DNA of 64,000 bases, taken from assembly GCF_002261355.1 (NCBI RefSeq), contig NZ_NEVU01000003.1, forward strand, positions 868,001-932,000, in the 5' to 3' direction. Source of the DNA: Bordetella genomosp. 12 (GTDB lineage Bacteria > Pseudomonadota > Gammaproteobacteria > Burkholderiales > Burkholderiaceae_B). How positions within the stretch are numbered: the first letter of the stretch is position 1; each line of letters opens with the position of its first letter. The translations under genes were made by a program, and so were the position numbers. This document shows positions 1-8,829 of the stretch, in pieces. The notes under the pieces were generated by a model, which made no database searches, was not told where the DNA came from, and was given only the letters and a program-made list of their open reading frames with translations.

Positions 1-400
1 TTTGGTGCTCTATCTGTGCCACAGTAGTGCGGGTGGCCATTTCCCCACAACCCCTTGAAAACACAGCTCTTTCCCCACCCCTTCAGGGGTGCGTCATGTG
101 TGGGACTTTTAAGGCCACAAATGAGCGAAGGCGAATTTGGGGACGGAAAGTCCCAGCCAGACCGGGAACCGGGCTGGCATCGTCATCGGACAGGGGCCCA
201 GGCGCAGCCTGGGAACTGCACGACACCAGCAGCGCAAGCTGCTCCAATCAGCACACACGCATCCCTGAACACCAGTCAACGACAAGCAGCAAAACAGACA
301 GCAGCACTCACAAACACCAGATGGCACAAAGCCCGGACAATGCCGGGCTCAGGGTTTGAAAGTCAGGCCGGTCTCACCAGCCTGACTACTCAGCAGTCAA
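1..400. other. No confident gene; mobile-element intergenic DNA
   Basis: I see no convincing gene here. Short open frames on both strands lack family features. Two hairpins lie just downstream of the minus-strand ssb gene: an inverted repeat at 330-349 (AGCCCGG / CCGGGCT arms) and another at 362-386 (GTCAGGC / GCCTGAC arms). They could end the ssb transcript, but neither is followed by a good T-run on the minus strand. Confidence 0.4.
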
Positions 401-859
401 TCAAAAGGGAATATCCGAGGCATCTTCCTCTGCAGGCACTGCAGCAGGGGCCTTGCCTTTAACGTTGCGACCTTTGGCGCGGCTCGCTGGCGCAGCCGGG
501 GCAGCTTCGGCCTGCCCGCTGTCGCGGCTGCCCAGCATCTGCATTTGATCGGCGATGATCTCCGTGCTGTAACGGTCTGCGCCGGTTTCCGAATCCTGCC
601 ATTTACGGGTTTTGAGCCGTCCTTCTACAAACACCGTGCGGCCTTTGCGCAGGTACTCGCTCGCAATTTCAGCCAGACGGCCATAGAAAACGACGCGGTG
701 CCATTCGGTTTCCTCGCGGCGCTCGCCGCTGGCCTTGTCCTTCCATTGGTTCGTGGTGGCAATCGACACGTTGCACACGGCGGCACCGTCTGCGGTGTAG
801 CGGATTTCGGGGTCTTTGCCCAGGTTGCCAATCAGGGTAACGCGGTTCAATGATGCCAT
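401..859 (-). CDS. ssb: Single-stranded DNA-binding protein (element-borne SSB)
   Basis: The 152-residue product binds single-stranded DNA and protects it during replication, repair or conjugative transfer. The N-terminal OB fold opens with [18 protein letters not shown] and continues through NVSIATT, the [14 protein letters not shown] stretch and [10 protein letters not shown], all standard for bacterial SSB. A low-complexity Ala/Pro linker follows from about residue 115, and the acidic tip ends DASDIPF, which in this family recruits partner proteins. At 152 residues it is slightly shorter than a typical chromosomal SSB. It lies on a mobile element beside a DUF3560 gene, a common arrangement in ICEs and plasmids, so it is probably the element's own copy. 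The family call is near certain. Confidence 0.96.
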   Translation of the reverse strand: MASLNRVTLIGNLGKDPEIRYTADGAAVCNVSIATTNQWKDKASGERREETEWHRVVFYGRLAEIASEYLRKGRTVFVEGRLKTRKWQDSETGADRYSTEIIADQMQMLGSRDSGQAEAAPAAPASRAKGRNVKGKAPAAVPAEEDASDIPF

Positions 860-923
860 GGTGATATCTCCCGTTTAGGTCGGAGTGAAGCCCCGGGCGC
901 TCTTTTGCCCGGAGCAAAAGGGG

Positions 924-1739
924 TTATTGCTGCGTGGCTGCTTCGTCAAGAAAGCGGATAACGTCGCGAGCGGCCCATTGGGCGTTACCCGTCAACTGCC
1001 GCACCCAGGCGCCGCGCGTCGGACTCCAGCGGAAACCGTGGCGCTTCAGCACGTCGCGGGTGTCCTTTGCCGGTTTGCCGTCAAACAAAAACAAGGCGCG
1101 GTTTTCCTGCGGATCCTCGCGGTAGGTGTAGCCGTCGCCGCTGCGTTCGGTTTCCGGGCGCTCTGCCACCTTCTCCAGTGCCTTGATGCGTTCGGCAATG
1201 CGGCGAATGTTGGCGTTGTTGTTCTGCAATTGATAGGCAGCAAAGCCTGCGCGGCCCGCATAGTCCGGTGTAATAAGCTGCCGGGCGCGTGCTTCATCAA
1301 TCAATCCAGTCGCCACCAGCATGACTACCCGGGTTTCGGTGTCGGACTTGGCATAACGCCGCACCAGGGCGTTTAACTTTTTCATGGTGTCCTGCGCGGC
1401 CTGCAGCTTCAACAGCTTGTGTTTCAACTTATCAATCGCCTCCGGGTCATCGCTGGAAATACCGCCCTTGCCCACTGAAGCGGCCTTGTCTGCGTAGTGT
1501 TCGGCCTTCTTCTGCAATTCATAGGATTTTTCATAGCTGCGGCTGACCCGCTCCCGATAGCGGCGGTCGCTGCGTTCGGAGTGATGGCCCACCAGAATCG
1601 GCTGACCAAACGGGATGGCCTGCGCCATAGTCTGCGCTTGCGCGTGGGTGGCGTCGGCCTGCCGCTGTGCCTGTGCTGCGCGGGTTTCATAGTTCGCCTT
1701 ACGGGCTGCCTGCTTCGCTTCATAGGTGTTCATGGTCAT
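924..1739 (-). CDS. DUF3560 domain-containing protein
   Basis: The 271-residue product resembles the DUF3560 proteins found widely on plasmids and ICEs; its biochemical role is unknown to me. The N-terminal half is rich in Ala, Gln, Arg and Lys and looks helical or coiled-coil. It contains the GHHSERSDRRYRERV stretch characteristic of the family (residues about 52-66), then a long charged helical region to about residue 210. The C-terminal part (about 215-265) has an FDGKPAKDTRDVLKRHGFRW stretch. The gene is on the minus strand 64 bases upstream of ssb, so the two are probably co-transcribed. ATG at 1739 follows a GGAGATCATGACC context. The family assignment is good; the function is unknown. 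Confidence 0.8.
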   Translation of the reverse strand: MTMNTYEAKQAARKANYETRAAQAQRQADATHAQAQTMAQAIPFGQPILVGHHSERSDRRYRERVSRSYEKSYELQKKAEHYADKAASVGKGGISSDDPEAIDKLKHKLLKLQAAQDTMKKLNALVRRYAKSDTETRVVMLVATGLIDEARARQLITPDYAGRAGFAAYQLQNNNANIRRIAERIKALEKVAERPETERSGDGYTYREDPQENRALFLFDGKPAKDTRDVLKRHGFRWSPTRGAWVRQLTGNAQWAARDVIRFLDEAATQQ

Positions 1740-2435
1740 GATCTCCAGATGAGGTTCGGGTTTTCAGCTGACCGGATTCGAAGATTCTTGAGCCGGAACG
1801 TAAATCCGCCGTTTGGGGTCTGCGCTGGCTCTCCGGTCTTTGCCGCCGTCTTTCGTGAGTTCCGTCGCCGTGCCGAACCGGATCAGGTAGCGCCGACCGG
1901 AAAGGGGCGGGCACGGAAGCCGCAGCCTGGAGCGCAGCGGAAGGACCGGGTGAGTACCCGGCGAAGCGAACCCCTTGCAGGAAGAAGCGCAGTGATACAG
2001 TCGGTGGTTTTGGCGGCGGGACTCACGAAAAACGGCATAGCGGCCCGCCCGAAGCGATGACCCCGCACGGCAGTCGCGCGGCGAGCGCGCCTAGCCGCGC
2101 CCCAGCGCGGCTCCAACCGGCCACGAGACCCATAGGCAAGCGAAGCGCGTAGCGCCGCTCGGCGCGAAGACGTGAGGGATGGAAACCCGAAGGGGCGAGA
2201 CACCGCGGGTGACTCGATGCGAAGCACGAGAGCCCGGCCCTAAGCCGACAGGCGCAGGGACACGCCCAACTCCGCATCAGGTGTGGTGATGATGATCTAT
2301 TCGACGGACTTACTGTTCGCGGCACCTGCATCGCGGTTCGCCAAGGATCGCGGCAAGGGATGCTGCCTCACCGACAGATACAAAAGAGGACGTACCGCTA
2401 CAATGACCCGTCAGTATTTATACGGTAGCTAGAAG
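1740..2435. other. Long intergenic leader with element-specific repeat
   Basis: About 700 bases without a credible gene separate the minus-strand DUF3560 gene from the plus-strand mod gene. Positions about 2165-2275 resemble 8170-8270 further along the element: both share GAGGGATG, GGGGCGAGACACC, ATGCGAAGCACGA and GCCGACAGGCGCAG blocks in the same order. The segment next to mod (about 2280-2435) is less GC-rich and probably holds the mod-res promoter. Small open frames such as 1720-1914 (minus) lack family features. Confidence 0.5.
2165..2275 (-). repeat. Element leader repeat, copy 1 (partial)
   Basis: This is a diverged partial copy of a sequence also found at about 8170-8270. The shared blocks (GAGGGATG, GGGGCGAGACACC, ATGCGAAGCACGA, GCCGACAGGCGCAG) occur in the same order. 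It lies roughly 430 bases upstream of the DUF3560 start codon, whereas the other copy lies about 190 bases upstream of the antirestriction gene. Its role is unknown; a shared upstream regulatory region is the simplest idea. Confidence 0.6.
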
Positions 2436-3956
2436 ATGCCTTTTTTGGACTGGGTGAACAAAAACAGCGCGAAGGACGCGGCAGGTGCCGTGCCCTATCA
2501 TCTGCTGCGCAAAGAAGCTGCCTATGGCGACGTAGACTCTGAGAACCTGATTATCCAAGGCGACAATCTGCTGGCTCTGAAAGCCTTGCTGCCGTTTTAT
2601 GCTGGCCGCGTAAAGTGCATCTTCATCGACCCGCCCTACAACACCAAAAGCGCCTTCGAGCACTACGACGACAGGCTGGAACACAGCCAGTGGCTATCCA
2701 TGATGTATCCGCGTCTGGTGTTGTTACGCGAGCTTCTTGCCGAAGACGGCAGCATCTGGGTCACCATTGATGACAATGAAGCACATTACCTCAAGGTGCT
2801 GATGGATGAGGTGTTTGGGCGGAAGAACTTCATAGCTAATGTAGCTTGGCAAAAAAAGTATGCCGTGAAAAGTGACTCGGAATTTCTCTCTGAGTCCCAT
2901 GATCATGTGCTTCTCTACGGAAAGAGCAGAGGATCCACGAGGATCTACCGCCTTCCCCGCACTGCGGCACAAGATGCTCGATACAAGAACCCCGATAATG
3001 ATCCGCGCGGGCCTTGGACATCCGGACCGTTACAGCGTAACGAGGCGAGAGACTACGCCATTTATCCAATTATCAGCCCAGCAACCGGCAAAGCGCATAT
3101 GCCTCCCAAAGGGACAAGCTGGCGCTTCACGAAGGAGAAAATGGAAGAACTGATAGCCGAGAACCGAATCTCTTTTGGTGCACATGGAAACAACGTACCG
3201 CGCCTCAAACGCTTTCTTTCAGAAGTAGCTGAAGCTGTGCCTGCAACGACATGGTGGGACTACTCCGATGCAGGTCACAACGACGAGGCCCGTCGTGAAG
3301 CCAAAATCCTTCAAGATGACGATGACCTTTTCGGTACTCCAAAGCCCGAGAGGCTGCTCCAAAAAATCCTCACTCTCTCCTCTCAACCAACAGACCTCGT
3401 CCTTGACTCCTTCCTGGGCTCCGGCACGACTGCTGCCGTGGCCCACAAAATGGGGCGGCGCTATATCGGCATAGAAATGGGCGAACACGCCCGCACGCAC
3501 TGCCTGCCCCGTCTGCAAAAAGTTATCGACGGCGAACAAGGCGGCATCAGTAAGGCTGAGAACTGGCAAGGCGGCGGCGGGTTCTCCTTCCTTACCGTGG
3601 GCGAACCCGCTTTTGACGAGAATGGTCGCCTGAACAAACAGATCAAATTCCCTACGCTCGCCGCCTATATCTGGCATGTGGAAACCGGCGTGCCCAGCCA
3701 ACAGGAGTTCAACAGTCCTTTCCTAGGCATCCACGACGGAAAAGCGTATTTCCTGCTTTACAACGGCATTCTTGGCGACCGGCGGCCTGATGGCGGCAAC
3801 GTGCTGACTAGCGCCGTACTCGCGCACTTACAGACGCTCTGCCCAGACCCTCTGTCTTCTGTCATTTATGGGGAAACGACACGACTGGGCCCTGCCCGCC
3901 TGGCTGCGGAGGACATCATCTTCAAACAGATTCCCTACGATGTGGCGATGCGGTAA
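2436..3956 (+). CDS. mod: Type III restriction-modification system methyltransferase (Mod)
   Basis: The product is a 506-residue site-specific adenine-N6 DNA methyltransferase of the beta group. Catalytic motif IV, DPPY, is at residues 65-68 (FIDPPYNTKS), and the AdoMet-binding motif I, FLGSGTT, is at 326-332 after VLDS, which is the beta-class order. The region between them (about 140-320) is the probable target-recognition segment. The C-terminal part matches Mod proteins that pair with a Res helicase-nuclease. The gene is immediately followed by res (9 bases from the stop to the chosen ATG). It is on the plus strand, against the flanking minus-strand element genes, and looks less GC-rich than the chromosome, which suggests a separately acquired cassette. 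The recognition site cannot be read from the sequence. Confidence 0.95.
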   Translation: MPFLDWVNKNSAKDAAGAVPYHLLRKEAAYGDVDSENLIIQGDNLLALKALLPFYAGRVKCIFIDPPYNTKSAFEHYDDRLEHSQWLSMMYPRLVLLRELLAEDGSIWVTIDDNEAHYLKVLMDEVFGRKNFIANVAWQKKYAVKSDSEFLSESHDHVLLYGKSRGSTRIYRLPRTAAQDARYKNPDNDPRGPWTSGPLQRNEARDYAIYPIISPATGKAHMPPKGTSWRFTKEKMEELIAENRISFGAHGNNVPRLKRFLSEVAEAVPATTWWDYSDAGHNDEARREAKILQDDDDLFGTPKPERLLQKILTLSSQPTDLVLDSFLGSGTTAAVAHKMGRRYIGIEMGEHARTHCLPRLQKVIDGEQGGISKAENWQGGGGFSFLTVGEPAFDENGRLNKQIKFPTLAAYIWHVETGVPSQQEFNSPFLGIHDGKAYFLLYNGILGDRRPDGGNVLTSAVLAHLQTLCPDPLSSVIYGETTRLGPARLAAEDIIFKQIPYDVAMR

Positions 3957-3965
3957 GGATTGACG

Positions 3966-6656
3966 ATGCTAACGTTAAAGCAATACCAGAATGACGTTCT
4001 CGCAGTGCTCACAGATTTCATGCAGCACTGCCGAACCGCATCCGTTTCCCAGGCTTGGGACAGCGCCATGCAGACCCAGGGGCGCGCAGGTGAGCCCTAT
4101 CATGACAGCTTTCCGGACACGCCCTGCGTCTGTCTGCGTGTGCCCACAGGCGGCGGCAAAACCCTGCTGGCCGCCCATACTGTCGCTAAGGTGGGTAAAA
4201 CGCTGCTTGATTCCGACGCCCCGGTCGTGCTCTGGCTGACGCCATCCGACACCATACGCAGCCAGACGCTGGAAGCGCTTTCTAATGTGCGCCACCCTTA
4301 CCGCCAGGCGCTGGCCCATTATTTCGGTGACAAGATCCGCATTGCTGATCTGGAGAGCCTACAAACCATAGGCACCCAGGATGTCGACAAGGCCTGCGTC
4401 ATTGTTGTGACGACGATTCAGTCACTGAACGTCACAGATACCAGGAAGCGGCATGTCTATTCCTTCTTTGAAGAACTACAGGAGCATTTTCGCGATTTAC
4501 CTCACCATGTAGAGGAAAGTCTGGAAAAAGTGACAGTGGCCGATCTGGAAAACCAAACCTACCTCACGAAAAAGGATATAGGCCGGGTCAAGTGGTCGGT
4601 CGCCAACTGGCTGCACCTGCACCGCCCTCTGATCATCGTCGATGAGGCCCACAACAACCGAACGCACCGCTTCTTCACGACCTTGGGCCGCCTGAACCCC
4701 GCCGGCATCGTGGAAATGACCGCTACGCCGGTGGCAGACAATAACGTCCTTTACCATGTCTCTGCCCAGGAACTACGGGCAGAAGAAATGATCAAGCTGC
4801 CAATTGTGCTGGCCGAGCACCCGGAAGGCTGGCGCGAATGCCTGCGTGACGCGATTCTGATCCGCAATCGGCTGGAACTGACCGCGCAGAAAGATACAGA
4901 CTATCTACGCCCCATCATGCTGGTGCAAGCCATGCCCAAAGGCGGCGAAGCCACGGTGGATGTGGTCAAACAGCATCTGATTGAACAAGAACAGATTGCC
5001 AGCGAACAGATTGCCGTTGCCACCGGCAGCCAGAAAGAACTGGATGGCATTGATCTTTTCGACCCTGCCTGCCCGATACGCTATGTCATTACGGTGGAAG
5101 CCTTGAAAGAGGGCTGGGACTGTTCTTTCGCCTACGTACTGGCGAGCCTGCAATCGGTCAATTCTGCCAAAGATGTGGAGCAACTGCTAGGTCGGGTATT
5201 GCGCATGCCCTACGCCCGCAACCGCAGCCAGGAAGCGTTGAACAAGGCCTACGCTCATATTGTCGCCAGCAACTTCGCGGAAGCGGCCAGCAACCTGCGC
5301 GACAGGTTGGTGCAAAACATGGGCTTCGAGCGCCTGGATACAGCCAGTTTGATCGTGCCTCAACCCTCGCTCGACCTTCAGGGCGGCACCGGCACACGGC
5401 CCAACACCCTGCGAGATTCGGCATCGCTGGACTTATACATTAACCTGCCCGCTCTACCCGACACGAGCCATTGGCCAGAGGAACTTACACAGCAGGTGGA
5501 GATCCGTCCGACCTCGCAAGGCGCAACGCTGATCGTAAAGGGAAGCATCGACAGCGATAGTCTCAGGCAAGCCGAAGCCTTTACGACCGCAGCCGTGCCT
5601 GCGCGAGCAAAGCAAAGCATCGCCGACCAGTTTGCTGAGCAGCGGGCCATACGCCAAGCCATGCGCGCACCGGCAGAGCTGGGCGCCAGTTTCTCGCCGA
5701 TCCCGCAACTGTGCCTGGAACTGGAGGGCCACCTGGAGGTAGTCGAAAAAGACACCTTGGCGCAACTGGGCGACTGGAGCTTGCTCGACAACCCCATCCA
5801 GTTGGCGAATTTTTCCATCAATGAAACGGTGAACTCTTTCGAGATCAACGTGAACGGCGAAAAAGTCAGCTATCGCCATGTAGACGTCTCGCAACTGAAG
5901 TTGAACGAGGTCGCCAGCCACATCAGCGAACAAGACCTGATACGCTGGCTGGATGGCCAGGTTCGCCAGGCTGACATTGCCCAACCCACCCTGCAAGCCT
6001 ATCTGGTCAAGCTGTTAAGTCATTTGCAACATGAACGCGGTTTCACTCTCACCGCCCTGGTGCGTGCCCGTTTTCAACTGGCTGCCGCCATCCATGCTGA
6101 AATCCGCCGACTTCGGCAACTTGCCATGCACAGCGGCTTCCAAGGGCGACTTTTGCACATGAGCGTTCCCGAACCCGATAGCTCGGCGCTGTACTATTTT
6201 CGATTTGAGCCTGGGAAGTATCCAGCGCGCAATCCATACAGGGGCGGCTACGAGTTCAACAAACACTTCTACCCCGCCATCCATGACCTGCGGGAAAAAA
6301 CCGGCGCAGGAGTGCCTTCCGAGGAATTTCGCTGCGCCCAGGCTATTGATGCACACCCAAAGGTCAAGCACTGGGTGCGCAATATTGAGCGCCAACCAAA
6401 AACCTCTTTCTGGTTGCCTACCTCATCAGACTATTTCTACCCTGACTTCGTCGCGGAGCTAGTCGACGGTAGGCTGCTTGCCGTTGAGTACAAAGGCGAG
6501 CCATACAAGACCAACGATGACTCCAAGGAAAAGCAGCAGGTAGGTCATCAATGGGAACAATCCAGTGAAGGGCGGTGTCTGTTTCTCTTCGCTGTCGCTG
6601 AAGATGACAACGGGCGCGACATATTCCAACAACTTGCTGCAAAGTTAGGTAACTGA
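3966..6656 (+). CDS. res: Type III restriction enzyme, helicase-nuclease subunit (Res)
   Basis: The 896-residue product is the DNA-translocating nuclease partner of Mod. Walker A, TGGGKT, is at residues 61-66, and the DEAH box (IIVDEAHNN) is at 226-229. A further helicase motif, QLLGRVLRMPYAR, lies at about 411-423. Near the C-terminus the YPDF and LLAVEYKG elements match the PD-(D/E)xK nuclease fold. I chose ATG 3966 because AAGGA lies 6 bases upstream at 3955-3959; an in-frame TTG at 3960 is the alternative. No frameshift or stop interrupts the frame, so the system looks intact. Cleavage would need two head-to-head unmethylated sites, as known for type III enzymes. Confidence 0.95.
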   Translation: MLTLKQYQNDVLAVLTDFMQHCRTASVSQAWDSAMQTQGRAGEPYHDSFPDTPCVCLRVPTGGGKTLLAAHTVAKVGKTLLDSDAPVVLWLTPSDTIRSQTLEALSNVRHPYRQALAHYFGDKIRIADLESLQTIGTQDVDKACVIVVTTIQSLNVTDTRKRHVYSFFEELQEHFRDLPHHVEESLEKVTVADLENQTYLTKKDIGRVKWSVANWLHLHRPLIIVDEAHNNRTHRFFTTLGRLNPAGIVEMTATPVADNNVLYHVSAQELRAEEMIKLPIVLAEHPEGWRECLRDAILIRNRLELTAQKDTDYLRPIMLVQAMPKGGEATVDVVKQHLIEQEQIASEQIAVATGSQKELDGIDLFDPACPIRYVITVEALKEGWDCSFAYVLASLQSVNSAKDVEQLLGRVLRMPYARNRSQEALNKAYAHIVASNFAEAASNLRDRLVQNMGFERLDTASLIVPQPSLDLQGGTGTRPNTLRDSASLDLYINLPALPDTSHWPEELTQQVEIRPTSQGATLIVKGSIDSDSLRQAEAFTTAAVPARAKQSIADQFAEQRAIRQAMRAPAELGASFSPIPQLCLELEGHLEVVEKDTLAQLGDWSLLDNPIQLANFSINETVNSFEINVNGEKVSYRHVDVSQLKLNEVASHISEQDLIRWLDGQVRQADIAQPTLQAYLVKLLSHLQHERGFTLTALVRARFQLAAAIHAEIRRLRQLAMHSGFQGRLLHMSVPEPDSSALYYFRFEPGKYPARNPYRGGYEFNKHFYPAIHDLREKTGAGVPSEEFRCAQAIDAHPKVKHWVRNIERQPKTSFWLPTSSDYFYPDFVAELVDGRLLAVEYKGEPYKTNDDSKEKQQVGHQWEQSSEGRCLFLFAVAEDDNGRDIFQQLAAKLGN

Positions 6657-6676
6657 TATCACAGGTGTCGATACGA

Positions 6677-6704
6677 GGGCAGGGCAGAACGCCCTGCCCT
6701 GCTT
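6677..6704 (+). terminator. Rho-independent terminator after res
   Basis: A 9-bp perfect stem (GGGCAGGGC / GCCCTGCCC) with an AGAAC loop is followed by TGCTTTTG. It lies 20 bases after the res stop and just before the end of the convergent radC-like gene, so it may serve both. Confidence 0.6.
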
Positions 6705-6712
6705 TTGAGGCT

Positions 6713-7240
6713 TTACATCTGCCCCTGCTCGGCCAGCGAAGTCGTGCCGGTAGCTGTCACGATGACATGATCGAGCAACCTCACATCAATCAGCATCAAT
6801 GCTTTCTTAAGATGCTGAGTCAGGTTCAGGTCCGCCGTGCTCGGCTCAGTGACGCCCGAGGGATGGTTATGCGCCATGAGGATCGCGGCAGCATTCAGCC
6901 GAAGCGCCGTTTTCACAATCTCGCGCGGATAGACGCTGGCCTGACTCAACGTGCCCGATCCCTGCTCAATGTAGCGGATAGGCTTGAAGCGCGAGTCCAG
7001 GTAGAGGAAGGCAGCGCACTCGTGACCCAGCCCGGCCAGCTTGGCCTGGAAAAACTGCTTTACCTTCGTCGGTTGATCAACCGGCGAGGATGAGGAAACC
7101 AGACTTTCTGCCGCCGTGCGGCCAGCAGCCAGAATCTGCTCGTCGCTCGCCAACTTGTAGCGGCCGGCAGGACTGCGCACATATAGGGCGCATGCCTCGT
7201 TCATATTGTCATAGCTCAGCGCGGCGATGTTGTTGTTCAT
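6713..7240 (-). CDS. radC: RadC/JAB-domain protein
   Basis: The 175-residue product carries the JAB1/MPN+ metalloprotease-like domain of RadC proteins. The metal-binding signature is present: HNHPSG at residues 124-129 followed by the downstream Asp in STADLNLT. An N-terminal stretch of about 55 residues precedes the domain; the HhH segment of full-length chromosomal RadC is absent, as in other element-encoded short forms. The true function is unsettled; such proteins are common on ICEs and prophages. The gene is followed convergently by res and preceded by a 310-base leader that is nearly duplicated upstream of the antirestriction gene. The start is ATG 7240. Confidence 0.9.
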   Translation of the reverse strand: MNNNIAALSYDNMNEACALYVRSPAGRYKLASDEQILAAGRTAAESLVSSSSPVDQPTKVKQFFQAKLAGLGHECAAFLYLDSRFKPIRYIEQGSGTLSQASVYPREIVKTALRLNAAAILMAHNHPSGVTEPSTADLNLTQHLKKALMLIDVRLLDHVIVTATGTTSLAEQGQM

Positions 7241-7550
7241 GATGCTCTCCAGTGTTCAGGGCGGGATTGCCCGGAACCCCAAAGGCATGGCGCAGCGCAG
7301 GTATCAAGGGTCGAAGACGGCCAGCGGCCGCGAGCGGTGCCCATGGCAACGCGACGCCCTTGAAACCGAGAACGGCATGACACAATGACCGGGAGCAAGA
7401 CAGCCATACAGTGTCACTTGGTTTTTCGTTGGAGACACCGCGTGAAACGCGGCCATATCTCAGTGCCTGCTTGCCAAACAAGCGAAAGGGCAAGGAAGCA
7501 TAGGAAGGCGACCGATACCCGCGCCGAAGCGCGGGTGAGGTTGGCAAGCG
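7241..7550 (-). repeat. Leader of the radC-like gene, duplicated element sequence (copy 2)
   Basis: This intergenic stretch has no convincing gene. Positions about 7241-7435 are nearly identical to about 7980-8165. The match runs from the GATGCTCTCC start-codon region through GGCATGGCGCAGCGCAGGTA, AAGACGGCCAGCGGCCGC, CCTTGAAACCGAGAACGGCA and CAGTGTCACTTGGTTTTTCG. The remainder (7436-7550) is not shared. Both copies lie directly upstream of minus-strand genes, so they are probably promoter or leader modules. Confidence 0.75.
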
Positions 7551-7979
7551 TCAGTCAATCGCATGCCAGATCAGACTCGCCTCCGGGTGCTGATCCGTAT
7601 AAGCGCGCAGTCCATAGTATCTGTCGACCAGCATCTCGTTAAAAGTGATGCTGGTCAGATGGTTGAGGCCGTAAAACGTAGCGACGATGCCGGCGGCATC
7701 AGCCGACATTTCACTGTCAAAGAAGTTGTTTGCCCAGACCAGGCGCAGTTTGGATGTGATGTCCGGCGCCATGTAGAAAGCCCCATTCGACAGCCAGTAG
7801 TAATGCCAGTAGCCGCCTTGGTAGTCGTCAGAAAGCTCGCGCAGCCAGCTGAAAACCAGGCGTTCCCCTTGCAAGTAATCTGCGCCAAAGGCTTTCGGCA
7901 GAAAGTCCATGCGCTTGTCATCTTCCACACGCTGCGCAGTGATGATGGGGGATTCGGTTTCGACATTGATGTTAGACAT
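7551..7979 (-). CDS. Antirestriction protein, KlcA/ArdB family
   Basis: The 142-residue product matches the KlcA/ArdB antirestriction family, which lets incoming mobile DNA escape host restriction, classically type I systems. The diagnostic stretches are GGYWHYYWLSNGAFYMAP (about residues 67-84) and ADAAGIVATFYGLNHL (about 104-119), and the C-terminal RYYGLRAYTDQHPEA segment is also typical. I chose ATG 7979, which gives MSNINVETES; the longer frame to 8027 would run into the repeated leader. The gene sits on the minus strand upstream of the radC-like gene, each with its own copy of the same leader. The same element also carries a type III restriction system. The family call is secure; activity is not shown. 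Confidence 0.9.
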   Translation of the reverse strand: MSNINVETESPIITAQRVEDDKRMDFLPKAFGADYLQGERLVFSWLRELSDDYQGGYWHYYWLSNGAFYMAPDITSKLRLVWANNFFDSEMSADAAGIVATFYGLNHLTSITFNEMLVDRYYGLRAYTDQHPEASLIWHAID

Positions 7980-8270
7980 GATGCTCTCCGGAATGCAGGG
8001 CGAGATTGCCCGGAATCCGAAGGGCATGGCGCAGCGCAGGTATCAAGGGTTGAAGACGGCCAGCGGCCGCAAGCGGTGCTCAAGGCAACGCGAAGCCCTT
8101 GAAACCGAGAACGGCATGACAGAATGACCCGGAGCAAGATAGCCACACAGTGTCACTTGGTTTTTCGTGAGGGATGAAAGCCCGGCAGGGGCGAGACACC
8201 AAAAGGGGGCTCAATGCGAAGCACGACAGCCTGACCCGGAGCCGACAGGCGCAGAGGCACGTCATGAATG
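7980..8270 (-). repeat. Leader of the antirestriction gene, duplicated element sequence (copy 3)
   Basis: This is the fullest copy of the element's leader repeat. The part next to the start codon (7980-8165) matches the radC leader at 7241-7435. The distal part (8170-8270) matches the segment upstream of the DUF3560 gene at 2165-2275. It therefore links all three minus-strand genes by shared upstream sequence. I see no gene inside it; short frames there repeat between copies only because the DNA does. Confidence 0.75.
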
Positions 8271-8469
8271 AGGCAGCTACTCTATGGCCTTACAATTCTT
8301 GTCCATTTGGCCGTACCGTTAAATGCCACAATGGTTCATTATGCTAGTTGCGCTAGTGTTTGAAGCATAAAGAATAATAGTTATCTATTTTTATGGATGG
8401 TTATATCTTGCATTACCTTTCTGTCATAATGTATCCAGCCACTAGAAACCATTCCGAATCCTGTTGACC
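8271..8469 (+). promoter_or_regulatory. AT-rich promoter region of the XRE regulator
   Basis: This AT-rich stretch separates the repeat from the plus-strand XRE gene. It contains a small inverted repeat, CTAG-TTGCG-CTAG, at 8344-8356, a possible operator. TTATAT (8401-8406) and CATAAT (8425-8430) could form a weak sigma-70 promoter with an 18-base spacer. No gene is visible. Confidence 0.35.
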
Positions 8470-8829
8470 ATGAGCAGCATCGGCGATCGCCTACGCATTG
8501 CGCGCAACAAGCGCGGTTTGACCCAGGAAGCCCTGGCCAGCTTGGTTCAGACGCCGCTGACCCAAGGAACCATTGCGCACATTGAAAATGGCCGAAGCGA
8601 ATCCTCACGTCATATCGTCTGGATCGCCGCCGCCCTTCGTATCCGCGCCGAATGGCTGGTCACCGGCAAGGGGGAAATGTTTGAAAGCGAGTGGCTTTGG
8701 CCGGGAATTCCCATGAAAACAGTGGCGGAGCTACCGGACCACACACTGGAAGACATCGGCGACTACATCCAGATGAAGCTGATCAAACACGCCAAGACCA
8801 GCAACGACAACAGGCAGCAGGAAGACTAA
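8470..8829 (+). CDS. XRE-family helix-turn-helix regulator
   Basis: The 119-residue product is a Cro/CI-type DNA-binding protein. The HTH domain covers about residues 5-60, with RGLTQEALASLV as helices 1-2 and GTIAHIENGRSESS as the recognition-helix region. The EWLVTGKGEMFE stretch (about 61-72) is usual in phage- and element-type repressors. The C-terminal 45 residues are charged and lack a recognisable peptidase domain, so it is probably not LexA-like. I chose ATG 8470; a TTG two codons upstream is the alternative and no strong ribosome site decides between them. It is on the plus strand, opposite the antirestriction and radC genes, and may regulate element functions. Confidence 0.85.
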   Translation: MSSIGDRLRIARNKRGLTQEALASLVQTPLTQGTIAHIENGRSESSRHIVWIAAALRIRAEWLVTGKGEMFESEWLWPGIPMKTVAELPDHTLEDIGDYIQMKLIKHAKTSNDNRQQED

